A stretch of 64,000 bases of DNA from Agaribacillus sp965228415 (GCA_965228415.1 OZ245814.1:5642001-5706000), one strand, 5' to 3'; numbered from the stretch's first letter, positions 54,578-63,002 are shown. The notes: generated from the letters alone by a model not told the origin. Numbers and translations are program-made.

Positions 54578-56086
54578 ATGAATAGGAGAAATTTTATCAA
54601 AACTTCATCGCTGTTAACGCTGCCGGTGATATTACAATCCTGCAATTGGAAGACTAACAAACCGAAGTATGATATTGAGATTCAATCGGATGTTAGTACT
54701 GGACATTTGCTGATGAAAAGTAAGACGTTTGACATAGGAGAAACGGTATCAATTGAAACATTGATTGTGGGAGGGGGAATCGCAGGAATGAGTGCTGCAT
54801 ATAATCTTAAAAATAAAGAATTTGTTCTTTGCGAATTGTCTGATCAACTTGGTGGCTCCGCCTCAGCCTTAGTATATGAGGGGAATAAATATTCGCAGGG
54901 TGCCTGTTATGATTTTGCTTACCCAGGAAGCTGTGGAGAAGAGGTTTTAACCATGTTGCAGGAGCTTGATATAATTGATTATCAACCGTGGAAAGACAAT
55001 TGGAGTTTTAAAGATCAACAGCACATAATACTTAACAGAAGAAAAAATAGAGTTTACGCCAATGGGGTATTTAGAAACGAAGTGCTTTCCGATAGTAAGC
55101 TGAAAGATAGTTTTTTAAAACATACCTCTTCATTCAAGGGTCAAATGCATCTCCCAACCCGGTTAATTCACGGTGATTTCCATGGCCTCAATAAGGTGTC
55201 ATTCCTGGATTACCTCAAACAAAGATTCAAACTTACGGCTCAGTTTGTTGCCGAGGTTGATTACCATATGCGCGATGACTATGGGGCTGGTTGTTCCTCA
55301 GTTTCAGCACTGGCAGGCATCCACTATTACGCTTGCAGGCCTTATGATACTGAAATAGTAGAGCTATTCTCACCTCCCGAAGGCAATAACTATTTCATCA
55401 ATAAAATTGCTAATACATTGCCTCAAGATCGATTGTTGACAGGACATTTAGTGAAAAGAATTACTGAAGATAAGGAAGGGTTTCTAATAGAGGTGATCGA
55501 TATTCGAAATAACCTTATCCATATTTATAAAACCAAAAAGGTGATCTATGCCGGACAAAAGCATGCGCTAAAATACATTTATCCACAAGGATATACCCAT
55601 TTTAAAGATCAAATTTATGCCCCTTGGATGGTATTAAATATAGTGACCAACAACTCATTGCCAATCCCAGCTTACTGGCAAAATGAAATATTAGATATTG
55701 ATCCCACTTTTTTGGGTTTTGTAGATACGGCCGCGCAACATGGGGCTTCGGATAATTTTCGAATTCTTACAGCATTTTATTGTTTACCACCAAGTTCACG
55801 AAATGATCTGATCACAGTAAATGCCAATAAAAATCAAATAGCACGTGCCACTATTGATCATATCAGCAATTATTTTGGAATGAACATTGAAGAGGCTGTA
55901 CAAAAAGTATTCATTAAGGTAATGGGGCATGCCATGCCTATCCCTCAACCAGGATATTTGTTTAATGATAAAAATGAATATAGCAAAAACAAAAACATTG
56001 TTTATGCAGGGGTAGACAACGGTCGCTTGCCATTGCTGTATGAAGCACTCGATAGCGGGATACAGGGATCAAAGCTTATTTTATGA
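54578..56086 (+). CDS. Tat-type/lipoprotein FAD-dependent oxidoreductase (amine-oxidase-like)
   Basis: A 502-residue protein. The N-terminus MNRRNFIKTSSLLTLPVILQSC combines a twin-arginine signal (RRNFIK) with a lipobox (C22), so it should be exported folded with FAD and anchored by lipid. The dinucleotide fold is TLIVGGGIAGMSAAYNL (61-77) with an acidic residue ending the second strand (CELSDQLGGSA), followed by the long substrate domain and a C-terminal FAD segment (NIVYAGVDNGRLPLLYEALDSG). This is the flavin amine oxidase/phytoene desaturase-like superfamily. In this island a polyamine substrate is attractive but inferred. It converges with the second spermidine-synthase-like gene. Confidence 0.82.
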   Translation: MNRRNFIKTSSLLTLPVILQSCNWKTNKPKYDIEIQSDVSTGHLLMKSKTFDIGETVSIETLIVGGGIAGMSAAYNLKNKEFVLCELSDQLGGSASALVYEGNKYSQGACYDFAYPGSCGEEVLTMLQELDIIDYQPWKDNWSFKDQQHIILNRRKNRVYANGVFRNEVLSDSKLKDSFLKHTSSFKGQMHLPTRLIHGDFHGLNKVSFLDYLKQRFKLTAQFVAEVDYHMRDDYGAGCSSVSALAGIHYYACRPYDTEIVELFSPPEGNNYFINKIANTLPQDRLLTGHLVKRITEDKEGFLIEVIDIRNNLIHIYKTKKVIYAGQKHALKYIYPQGYTHFKDQIYAPWMVLNIVTNNSLPIPAYWQNEILDIDPTFLGFVDTAAQHGASDNFRILTAFYCLPPSSRNDLITVNANKNQIARATIDHISNYFGMNIEEAVQKVFIKVMGHAMPIPQPGYLFNDKNEYSKNKNIVYAGVDNGRLPLLYEALDSGIQGSKLIL

Positions 56087-56114
56087 TAAAGTTGGGGCAA
56101 TTATCCTTATTCAT

Positions 56115-57653
56115 CTAGTACAAATCCCACCTGCCATCCAAATAATACTTATACAACACCGGGTTGTGTATTCTATTGACCTCGACAGGTATTGTGTCTT
56201 GCATAAAGGCTTTCTTACCAAAGGAGGTTATCAGCGTCATTGCTTCATGGTTGATCCAATTGGTGGGTATATTATCAAATTCCAGGTTTTGCAAAGCACT
56301 TTTAAGTCGGGTTTTTTCAGCATTTTTCGCACCCATCACCCAACCCCACTCACCAAGGGTAACTACCTGATTATGCAATGGAATTGTAGTAAATCCAGCT
56401 TCCTGCATCGTAAGATTGATACAATTAAACGCCTTTGCCGCATAATAAGGACTTCCGGCCTGTGTTATAATAAATCCATTTGGTCTTAATCTTTTACTAC
56501 AAAGGCTATAAAACTCAAAAGAATAGAGTCTACCCAACTCTATCGTTTTGGGGTCAGGTAAGTCGATGATAATCACATCATAATACTGATGATCTCCTTC
56601 AAGGTAATTGAAGCCGTCTGTATTAATGATATTCACTTTGTCATGATTCATAGCATTCTGATTCATCTCAACCAATATACTATGCTCTTGTCCTAGCTCA
56701 GTCATGGCCGGATCAAGATCTACAACGGTAATATTTTCAACCTCCTTATACTTCAGCACCTCGCGTACAGCGCCTCCATCACCTCCGCCCATTATAAGTA
56801 CATTTTTTGCAAATTTAGATAGGCGCATAACCGGATGCACCAATGGTTCATGATACATCACCTCGTCGATTGAACTTAGTTGCTGATTACCATTAATAAA
56901 TAACCAGAAGTCTTCCTGAGATTGTGTAATAATGATTTTCTGATACTTGCTTTGTTTTTCGAACACAACCCTGTCCCTATAGCGTACCTCCTCCCCAAAT
57001 TTTACTATTGCATCAGCTACCAGACTGCCTCCTCCAATTAAAATAAATACCATTAAGGTGGTAAATGTCAATTGCAATCTTTGCGGTGGTGCCACCGATT
57101 TCCTCAGTATAGCAAACAAGCTACAGGCCACAATAAAATTGATACTTCCCAAAATGAATGGTGTATAAGTAAGGCCGAGGTAGGGTAATCCAATAAATGC
57201 AAAGAACACTCCCCCTAATAAACTGCCGTAGTAGTCGTTTTCCATGACCGAAGAAACATTAACATGAAGCTCCTCAAATTCATTGTTAATTCTGATTACC
57301 AGAGGGATCTCCATGCCAATAAGCAATCCAATTATTATAGACAATAAGTAGATGATGAATCCTGTGCTCCCATAATATGCGGATACTGAATAGGTAATTA
57401 CAGAAACAAAAGCCACTAAAATAGATAAAGTGAATTCTATTCGAATAAAGTTTTGAAGGAGATTTTCACGTATAAACTTGCTAAACCGGCTTCCTAATCC
57501 CATGGAGAATAGCATGATGGATACAATCATAGTCCATTGAAATACCGAGTTTCCTAAAAAATATGTAGCCAGTGTACTTAGGATATATTCTGCTACTATT
57601 CCTGATAATCCGGTTGCAAATAACGCTAACTTGAGGATGTTTGATCTACTCAT
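56115..57653 (-). CDS. membrane-anchored polyamine aminopropyltransferase
   Basis: A 512-residue protein: about seven membrane helices (1-215) and a spermidine-synthase domain with all hallmark motifs: LFINGNQQLSSIDEVMYHEPLVHP (251-274), GGGDGG (289-294), VDLDP (D312, D314), IDLPDP (D364, D367), and QAGSPYY. It should transfer aminopropyl groups from decarboxylated AdoMet to an amine at the inner face of the membrane. No AdoMet decarboxylase lies in the island, so the donor must come from the host. It is the last gene of the minus-strand operon, 110 bases after the DUF350 gene. Confidence 0.88.
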   Translation of the reverse strand: MSRSNILKLALFATGLSGIVAEYILSTLATYFLGNSVFQWTMIVSIMLFSMGLGSRFSKFIRENLLQNFIRIEFTLSILVAFVSVITYSVSAYYGSTGFIIYLLSIIIGLLIGMEIPLVIRINNEFEELHVNVSSVMENDYYGSLLGGVFFAFIGLPYLGLTYTPFILGSINFIVACSLFAILRKSVAPPQRLQLTFTTLMVFILIGGGSLVADAIVKFGEEVRYRDRVVFEKQSKYQKIIITQSQEDFWLFINGNQQLSSIDEVMYHEPLVHPVMRLSKFAKNVLIMGGGDGGAVREVLKYKEVENITVVDLDPAMTELGQEHSILVEMNQNAMNHDKVNIINTDGFNYLEGDHQYYDVIIIDLPDPKTIELGRLYSFEFYSLCSKRLRPNGFIITQAGSPYYAAKAFNCINLTMQEAGFTTIPLHNQVVTLGEWGWVMGAKNAEKTRLKSALQNLEFDNIPTNWINHEAMTLITSFGKKAFMQDTIPVEVNRIHNPVLYKYYLDGRWDLY

Positions 57654-57763
57654 GGATCTTAAACGTACCTACTAATTGGGTAATAGTCATGGTTCAGGAG
57701 ATAACTGGGGATTTGCTGGCTATAAAGTGCTTTGTCAATTGTAACCTACCTTTATCACAAACC

Positions 57764-58633
57764 TTATGATGACAGCGCCCAGGTAATCAAAATGGATCCA
57801 CCAATGTATGAAAAAGCTTCTACTACCGCAGCGCCAATGTTTGGGTTCTTCTGGTTTACAATTTCATCCGTTAACTTGTGTCCCGGCAATAAAATTTTAT
57901 CTGTTAACAACCTGGCCAGCGGCAAAAATATCAGTCCCATGGTCACATCAACGGCTACATCTTCAAGTGTAATCAACCAGCTTTCAAAATCATGCATTAA
58001 TGCAAACCTGATGAGATTGGCAATAGCAATCAATGCTCCGGAAAATCCAATCCCCACCGCAATATTTTTCTTACTAATATGCTCATGAATGTCATATGGA
58101 GTAATTAAATTGTATATGAGGGAGGTAATATATAGTATTCCCATACCCAATAACCAATAAAGAATAGCCGTTACAATAGGCCCTCCTTCGCCGTAGCCTT
58201 CTCCATGTATGGCCCCTAAAATGATTAAACCCGTACTGACGCTAATCGCACCTTCAACAAATCCGGTCCCAACATTGTGTTCATCAATTATCTCCTTTTT
58301 TAGACTAAATTTATTCAGAATGATTTTATCATTTATTAAGATGGACAGGTTGAGTAATAATATTGATAATGCTCCGTAAATACCAATATCCATTAAATCC
58401 AATAATAGCCCGTTACTTTCACCGAGAAGTGCACTGCCAATGGCTAGAAGTAGACCAATGTAATAGCCAACATAAGATATAGAAAAAGCGAAATTGTCAT
58501 CTTTAGCCAACTCGCTAACTACCTTGATTTTAGGATGAAAAATTTGGTAGCCAACTTTTCCCAAATAAAACAGAATGAATGAAGCTGCCAGGTAAACCAG
58601 TGATGCCAGAATACCATCTAAAAGAGATATCAT
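57764..58633 (-). CDS. DUF350 membrane protein (YjfL-like, two repeats)
   Basis: A 289-residue protein with about eight membrane helices arranged as two DUF350 units, each opening with a YLAASFILFYLGKVGYQIF-like or ILYITSLIYNLITPYDIHEHI-like helix plus amphipathic stretch (KIKVVSELAKDDNFAFSISY; ISKKNIAVGIGFSG). The repeated NxA(V/F)xI/GxGF pattern is typical. DUF350 proteins such as E. coli YjfL have no proven activity but recur with PspA-like and polyamine genes. It is in operon with the lipoprotein upstream (36 bases) and the aminopropyltransferase downstream. Confidence 0.85.
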   Translation of the reverse strand: MISLLDGILASLVYLAASFILFYLGKVGYQIFHPKIKVVSELAKDDNFAFSISYVGYYIGLLLAIGSALLGESNGLLLDLMDIGIYGALSILLLNLSILINDKIILNKFSLKKEIIDEHNVGTGFVEGAISVSTGLIILGAIHGEGYGEGGPIVTAILYWLLGMGILYITSLIYNLITPYDIHEHISKKNIAVGIGFSGALIAIANLIRFALMHDFESWLITLEDVAVDVTMGLIFLPLARLLTDKILLPGHKLTDEIVNQKNPNIGAAVVEAFSYIGGSILITWALSS

Positions 58634-58669
58634 ATTGTTATTTTAAGATAATGACTTTGTCAAAATAGA

Positions 58670-59389
58670 TTATTTACCAAACCCTCCTCCTCTTGATCGA
58701 GCGCTTGACCCTCCGTATCGAGCGCTTGACCGTGAAGTTCGATTTGATACTTTTTGCTTAAAGCTAGATCTGTTTTTGCTCCATGCAGTGTTTGTCCTAC
58801 TACTATTGTAATCACTTCTCGTTCCATAACGGGGTCTTCCATTCGTTGTTGGGCCATAGTATGAACGGCCTCTACCAGAATAATTCTCTCTGTAGTCATC
58901 ATAATGAGACCTCCGTACGGGTGTCATCATGCGGAATATGCTGCTCATGAATGCATACTGGCCATAAAAAGCCCAAAAACTACTTCCCCCTCTATTTTCC
59001 CAACGACCGTATTTTTCATTTCCAACATAGTTGTTAAAACCCGGTGGAGAGGCACCTTTGTGCAATTTGCCATCTTCACCTCTGGAGGCAAGTTCCATGC
59101 CCATATCGTTGACATGTTGTTCAAATACTCTCTCTTCAACCGGATACCATTCAGTGATGCGTTCTTCAAGATTTCCCGGAGCTGTCTCTTCAATAATTTT
59201 GTATTGATGGTAGTATTCATGAAAAAATGATCCCTGAACATCCATGTCATTTAACACAATTGAGAATATGCTCCCGCTTGGCATATTTTTTATGATATCA
59301 TCAATAGGGTTTTTAACAAACTTCTTTCCGCTACATCCGGCAAGCCCAATTATCAATACAAGTGTCAACGCACTTTTAAAAAGTTTCAT
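58670..59389 (-). CDS. lipoprotein with Arg/Gly/Ser-rich tail
   Basis: A 239-residue lipoprotein (lipobox LAGC, C19). A conserved-looking globular part (about 25-115) contains FSIVLNDMDVQGSFFHEYYHQYKI and WYPVEERVFEQHVNDMGMEL. A hydrophobic WAFYGQYAFMSSIF segment (about 138-151) follows, and the last 80 residues are Arg/Ser/Gly/Tyr-rich (SRSSARYGGSSARSRGGGFGK). The position corresponds to the lipoprotein next to DUF350 in related loci (yjfM/DUF1190 in E. coli, DUF4247 in actinobacteria as I recall). No name is certain. Confidence 0.65.
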   Translation of the reverse strand: MKLFKSALTLVLIIGLAGCSGKKFVKNPIDDIIKNMPSGSIFSIVLNDMDVQGSFFHEYYHQYKIIEETAPGNLEERITEWYPVEERVFEQHVNDMGMELASRGEDGKLHKGASPPGFNNYVGNEKYGRWENRGGSSFWAFYGQYAFMSSIFRMMTPVRRSHYDDYRENYSGRGRSYYGPTTNGRPRYGTRSDYNSSRTNTAWSKNRSSFKQKVSNRTSRSSARYGGSSARSRGGGFGK

Positions 59390-59440
59390 TAATTTGAATT
59401 AAATTATTTACCAATATAAGACTTCTTTACGGGATCATGA

Positions 59441-59989
59441 TTATTTCGAAGCAGGAATGATATTGGAAATTTCAAAAGCCTTAATCAACTTTCCTGCGGA
59501 TGCTTCAAATTCGCACTCACCCCATTGGGTTATACTAATTACTTTATCGTTATCATCATAATACGTCCAGGAGATTAATTCTTCCCATTCGTCTGTACCC
59601 TTTGTTATGTTATTAAAATAACCCGCGCAATCAGAGTCCAGATGATAATCTATATCATCCAATTTTAGCTTTTTTGGAGGGCGTTCTTTTTTAATAGTTT
59701 TATCTATGATATCATCACCAAGTTGGCGAATTTTAATCGATTTTGAGACATTTAAACTAAGTTCGGCACCTGTCTCTACCTCTAAGAACATAACTTCGTC
59801 CCCGGAATCTATTTTATACTCCTTTGAAAAATTATTCTTGCCCCAATCATACTGGTACACTTCTTTTACCTGCCATGATTTCATATTATAATCAAAAATA
59901 AACCCCTGATCAAGATCAGTTACTTTTAGATTTGTCACGTCATATTTTGGTGCTTTTTCCTTCTTTTTAAACAAATTAAATATACCCAT
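59441..59989 (-). CDS. DUF4178 domain protein
   Basis: A 182-residue cytosolic protein that starts MGIFNLFKKKEK, a membrane-surface-like amphipathic start similar to that of the PspA protein in the same operon. The DUF4178 pattern is clear: GFIFDYNMKSWQVKEVYQYDW, EYKIDSGDEVMFLEVE, the YHLDSDCAGYFNN repeat, and QWGECEFEASAGKLIKAFEISNIIP. These proteins recur with DUF350 and PspA genes in several phyla and are uncharacterised. It is separated from the PspA gene upstream by 302 bases with a possible terminator. Confidence 0.8.
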   Translation of the reverse strand: MGIFNLFKKKEKAPKYDVTNLKVTDLDQGFIFDYNMKSWQVKEVYQYDWGKNNFSKEYKIDSGDEVMFLEVETGAELSLNVSKSIKIRQLGDDIIDKTIKKERPPKKLKLDDIDYHLDSDCAGYFNNITKGTDEWEELISWTYYDDNDKVISITQWGECEFEASAGKLIKAFEISNIIPASK

Positions 59990-60291
59990 CTTATTTATTT
60001 TGTAATTACAATCAAATGTCTATCTCTCTGAAATGAAACACACTGAACGTATTTAATTTTAGCGATTATCGGCCTTATAACGCAAGCAAATAAAACTGTG
60101 GCGTTGCAACTATACATCTGAACCGCTACCTTTTATATAAATACACGATAGCCAAAGCCAATAAAACTAATATATCAAGTGAGCGTATTGCCTCTTTATT
60201 AAAAAGGGCAAAATATAGAACTTGGCCTTTTTAAAAAAACCATTTTGCAAGTCCATTATCAGCTAATATTTGTTATGTTCAAAGAGAGAAG
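59990..60291. other. 302-base gap in the island operon with hairpin
   Basis: No gene seen. AAAAAGG (60201-60207) and CCTTTTT (60226-60232) form a hairpin whose minus-strand right arm is itself T-rich; it may partly end the YjfI-PspA transcript. A separate promoter for the DUF4178 gene is likely here. Confidence 0.4.
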
Positions 60292-61020
60292 TTACTCTTT
60301 TTTACTGTCATCTTTATCCAAGCCAAGTTTGGCTTTCAATTCAGCAAGATCATCAGCGACTTTAGCATCACCAGACCCACTGGATAATGCCTTATCTATT
60401 TCCTCATCCACACTTTTGCTCTCGTTGGCAATTTCACCATATGACTCAGCCAGTGCTTCATCCTGAGCTACTTTTTCTTTCATGCGTTCAAGCAAAGATA
60501 CTGTATCCGTACTGTCAATTTGTGTTAACTGCTTATTGATCTTTTTTGCTGCGGCACTTACTTTTACCCTGGCTTTTAACGTTTTTAACTCATTTTCAGA
60601 GTGGCTGATAGTCGTGCGAATTTTTTTAACACTCTGATCCAAATGTGATACATTTTTCTCAAACTGTTCATATTCTTTTTTGGATCGATTCATATGCTCC
60701 AATGATTCTTCTTTTTTAGCAAGCGCCTCACTGGCCAATCTATCTCCCTCGGCTGCTTCAAGGTCACCCGTTTGTACTTTTTTGAGTAATAACATTGCCT
60801 TATTTTCGTAATCCTTAGCCTTACTTTTATAGGTTTCAACCTCGTTCTTGGACCTTATGGCCATGGCTTTAACTTCGGCAAGGCCTTGTAGCGCCTGGTT
60901 AAGGTCTTTTTTCAGATCTCTCAAACCCTGCTCTGTCATTTTAATAGGGTCTTCCAATTTATCAATAGCTGAATTTGCTTCAGCCTGTCCGATCTTAAAT
61001 ATTCTCTTAAATATTCCCAT
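60292..61020 (-). CDS. PspA/IM30 (ESCRT-III-like) membrane-protection protein
   Basis: A 242-residue protein, nearly all helical coiled coil (about 25-190), with an N-terminal amphipathic helix MGIFKRIFKIGQAEANSAIDKLEDPIKM typical of the PspA/IM30 family, including the EDPxxM segment. The C-terminus is acidic and disordered with a short helix (VADDLAELKAKLGL). Such proteins polymerise on stressed membranes. It is closest in context to E. coli YjfJ (PspA-like). It lies 8 bases after the YjfI-like gene. Confidence 0.92.
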   Translation of the reverse strand: MGIFKRIFKIGQAEANSAIDKLEDPIKMTEQGLRDLKKDLNQALQGLAEVKAMAIRSKNEVETYKSKAKDYENKAMLLLKKVQTGDLEAAEGDRLASEALAKKEESLEHMNRSKKEYEQFEKNVSHLDQSVKKIRTTISHSENELKTLKARVKVSAAAKKINKQLTQIDSTDTVSLLERMKEKVAQDEALAESYGEIANESKSVDEEIDKALSSGSGDAKVADDLAELKAKLGLDKDDSKKE

Positions 61021-61028
61021 TCTTAATT

Positions 61029-61424
61029 TTAACTTTTAGATAATTCAATAATTTCTTCAGAATATTCACTCAATAGCAGCGAAAGTGAGTTAAGTGTCGC
61101 CTGCAATTCGTTCAAATCGAGATTTTCCAATTCGTGTGTGTTTCTGAATATCACCCGATGACCTGATTCATCCAAAACGAAAGCTCCGTGGATAATATCA
61201 CGGCTTTTTTGAAGAAGCTGTTTGTATACATTAGGATGTGCATTTTGTATTTCAAACATAGATTGCTCCACAATAAGTAATGGGTCAGCGAGCACTAATA
61301 CCAAATTTTTGATACCTTCAGATTCATTTTCAACCACCATTAGACCATTGTTCTCATTCTCGTAAGTAATGGTAAAACTTAAGTCGAGTATGAAGTCTTT
61401 TACTTTTGAAAAGTAGTCATTCAT
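61029..61424 (-). CDS. YjfI-like (DUF2170/YbjN-type) protein
   Basis: A 131-residue alpha/beta protein, likely chaperone-like fold: N-terminal helix, strands (SFTITYENENNGLMVVENE, LVLVLADPLLIVEQSMFEI), then HGAFVLDESGHRVIFRNTHELENLDLNELQATLNSLSLLLSEY. The order and the LENLDLNELxxxLNxL helix resemble the YjfI group that precedes PspA-like yjfJ in E. coli. The family assignment is moderate. It is the first gene of the minus-strand island operon. Confidence 0.65.
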   Translation of the reverse strand: MNDYFSKVKDFILDLSFTITYENENNGLMVVENESEGIKNLVLVLADPLLIVEQSMFEIQNAHPNVYKQLLQKSRDIIHGAFVLDESGHRVIFRNTHELENLDLNELQATLNSLSLLLSEYSEEIIELSKS

Positions 61425-61690
61425 TATAAATAATAATTTTAATTAAAGATAGATTGGATTATTCAAGTCTAAACTTAGTGAATTAATTTTAGCTTCAAAT
61501 GAAAATTAATACTACTTAATTCAAGGCGGCAGATTGTGGTATTAATTATTTTCATCTTTGATACTCTTAAATACACTTACGATATAAGTATGCAAATAGT
61601 TTTGGCATTGCAAATAAAATTAGCACAAACTTCCGGCATAACTTATATTTAACGGAACATAAAGAAGATCTGGTGAACTAAAAAGCCTGC

Positions 61691-62023
61691 TCAGACTGAT
61701 TTTGCAACGATTTTGTGGACAATAGTGAGCTTTCTAGAGATTTTAGCATTTGCCCCGACGCAATTTGGGAAGCTTCTCTTGATGGCTTTGCTTTCACTAT
61801 CCGATTGATAGGCTCCTAGTTTATATCCTAATAGGATGCTCTTGGAAAGACTCTTGCGAGAAACTCTGATAACAAGTAGATATTTTGTCTCTTCTGGTTT
61901 TTGACTTTTAGATTTATATCTGGTATCAAGCAAAAATTTTACGGAGGCTTTAGTTGAACTGATTAATTTCGCCAGTCTAATATAACCAATTATTTGTTCA
62001 CTTTTGATGGTTTCATCCAGAAT
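61691..62023 (-). pseudogene. tyrosine integrase remnant (N-terminal arm-binding part only)
   Basis: Open frame of about 110 codons without a good start, ending at a stop after residue text KIVAKSV. It contains ASVKFLLDTRYKSK...YLLVIRVSRKSLSKSILLGYKL and SFPNCVGANAKISRKL, the pattern of the N-terminal arm-DNA-binding domain of Bacteroidota phage-type integrases (LDTRxxKxDGxYPxKLRV). The catalytic part (R...HxxR...Y) is absent in every frame downstream. It ends 77 bases inside the distal att repeat, the normal place for an integrase gene. Confidence 0.65.
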
Positions 62024-62099
62024 TTAAGAATTTCATACGGGTTTCGTAAAATTCATAAATATTTGTAAATCAAATAATTAAAGCTCGCATTTACGTTGC

Positions 62100-62142
62100 C
62101 TGGCAGTCAAGAGGTCGGGGGTTCGAATCCCCCTGGCTCCAC
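62100..62142. repeat. attR: 43-bp copy of the tRNA-Ala 3' half
   Basis: Identical to 51841-51883. The 5' half of a tRNA is missing (upstream is CATTTACGTTGC), so this is not a second gene. It marks the distal end of the island. Confidence 0.85.
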
Positions 62143-62145
62143 ATT

Positions 62146-62174
62146 AGACAGTGAATTGACACTGTCTATTTTTT
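62146..62174 (+). terminator. ancestral tRNA-Ala terminator, beyond the island
   Basis: AGACAGTG-AATTGA-CACTGTCT, a perfect 8-bp stem followed by ATTTTTTT. It sits four bases after the distal repeat, where the tRNA gene would have ended before insertion. Confidence 0.85.
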
Positions 62175-62216
62175 TATGTATTCATTGCAATACCAGCCTT
62201 CAACATTGTCATTTTC

Positions 62217-63002
62217 TTACTTTTCAATTTTTGATTTTTCAAATGACTCAAGAAAGTGAATTAAGCTAGCTACATTACTAGATATTAATTTACTTTCGTG
62301 ATAATTTAGAATCTTGTTGTCATGTGCAAAACTCTGATTATTTCTTACAACATTAAACGCCTCTAAAATTGAAATTGACGATTTTAAAATCCTTTTAGTC
62401 ATCTCTGATTCTATAAGACCTTTTTTATCAATAGATTTAAAATATCCTCCAAATAAAGTATGTAATGGGGTTTCTTTATTATAAACGACTTTGTGATTAT
62501 TACACAATTGTCTAATATATTTTATTGTGAAGGTGTGTAGTCTATCTAAGGCCTTTTCAGGTTCATTTTTTTCAATAGTTTCTCTTATTGATTCAGCTAA
62601 AATCGTAAAGGTTATATCATCGGAATTAGGTTGGATGGCATCTATGTTTTCTACTGGTTTTTCAGACTTTAATTTTTCTACTATTTCTAGTAATTCCTTA
62701 TGTAGTAGTGTTGGTTCTTCAGTCAAATCAAATTCATACTCTTCTGCCTTCGCTAGTGAAAACCAATATTTAAGTATACCTTCAAGCAGCCGACCAATAT
62801 TATAATTTGACTCCATTTGCCAAAAGCCTCTCAACAAAGAGGCAACTGAACCTTGCTGATATTTTTCATCATAAATATCAAGCCCAACCGTGTCATTCAC
62901 GAGCTTTTGAAAAGCTCTTTCCGATAAGTCCAAAACATGCCCACTTTCCATTCCGAAGAAGTATTCAAACTTACTTTTATCTATATGATCAAATTTTTCC
63001 AT
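62217..63002 (-). CDS. abortive-infection family protein (Abi_C / HEPN-like)
   Basis: A 261-residue AT-rich gene with no signal or membrane segment. The C-terminal half fits the abortive-infection C-terminal family: KALDRLHTFTIKYIRQLCNNHKV, LHTLFGGYFKSIDKKG, and the closing AFNVVRNNQSFAHDN (RN-x5-AH), the R-x4-6-H arrangement of HEPN ribonucleases. Known relatives act in phage defence; here that is inferred. It lies just outside the distal att repeat at a tRNA integration hotspot, with no evident toxin or antitoxin partner. Confidence 0.78.
   Translation of the reverse strand: MEKFDHIDKSKFEYFFGMESGHVLDLSERAFQKLVNDTVGLDIYDEKYQQGSVASLLRGFWQMESNYNIGRLLEGILKYWFSLAKAEEYEFDLTEEPTLLHKELLEIVEKLKSEKPVENIDAIQPNSDDITFTILAESIRETIEKNEPEKALDRLHTFTIKYIRQLCNNHKVVYNKETPLHTLFGGYFKSIDKKGLIESEMTKRILKSSISILEAFNVVRNNQSFAHDNKILNYHESKLISSNVASLIHFLESFEKSKIEK

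Larger units (their letters stand above)
51841..62142. mobile_element. tRNA-Ala-integrated genomic island, about 10.26 kb, integrase decayed
   Basis: Bounded by the 43-bp direct repeats at 51841-51883 and 62100-62142 (10,259 bases from repeat to repeat), the first inside an intact tRNA-Ala and the second a lone 3' half. A truncated tyrosine-integrase reading frame lies 77 bases inside the distal repeat. The content is by eye more AT-rich than the chromosome around it. The cargo is ten coding segments forming one membrane/polyamine module plus the integrase remnant. No relaxase, transfer, replication or phage structural gene is present, so it is a non-autonomous or fossil island. Confidence 0.82.

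Noticed and set aside
62100..62142. A second tRNA-Ala gene
   Set aside because: Only the 3' half is present; no D arm or 5' acceptor strand lies upstream, so it is an attachment-site copy.
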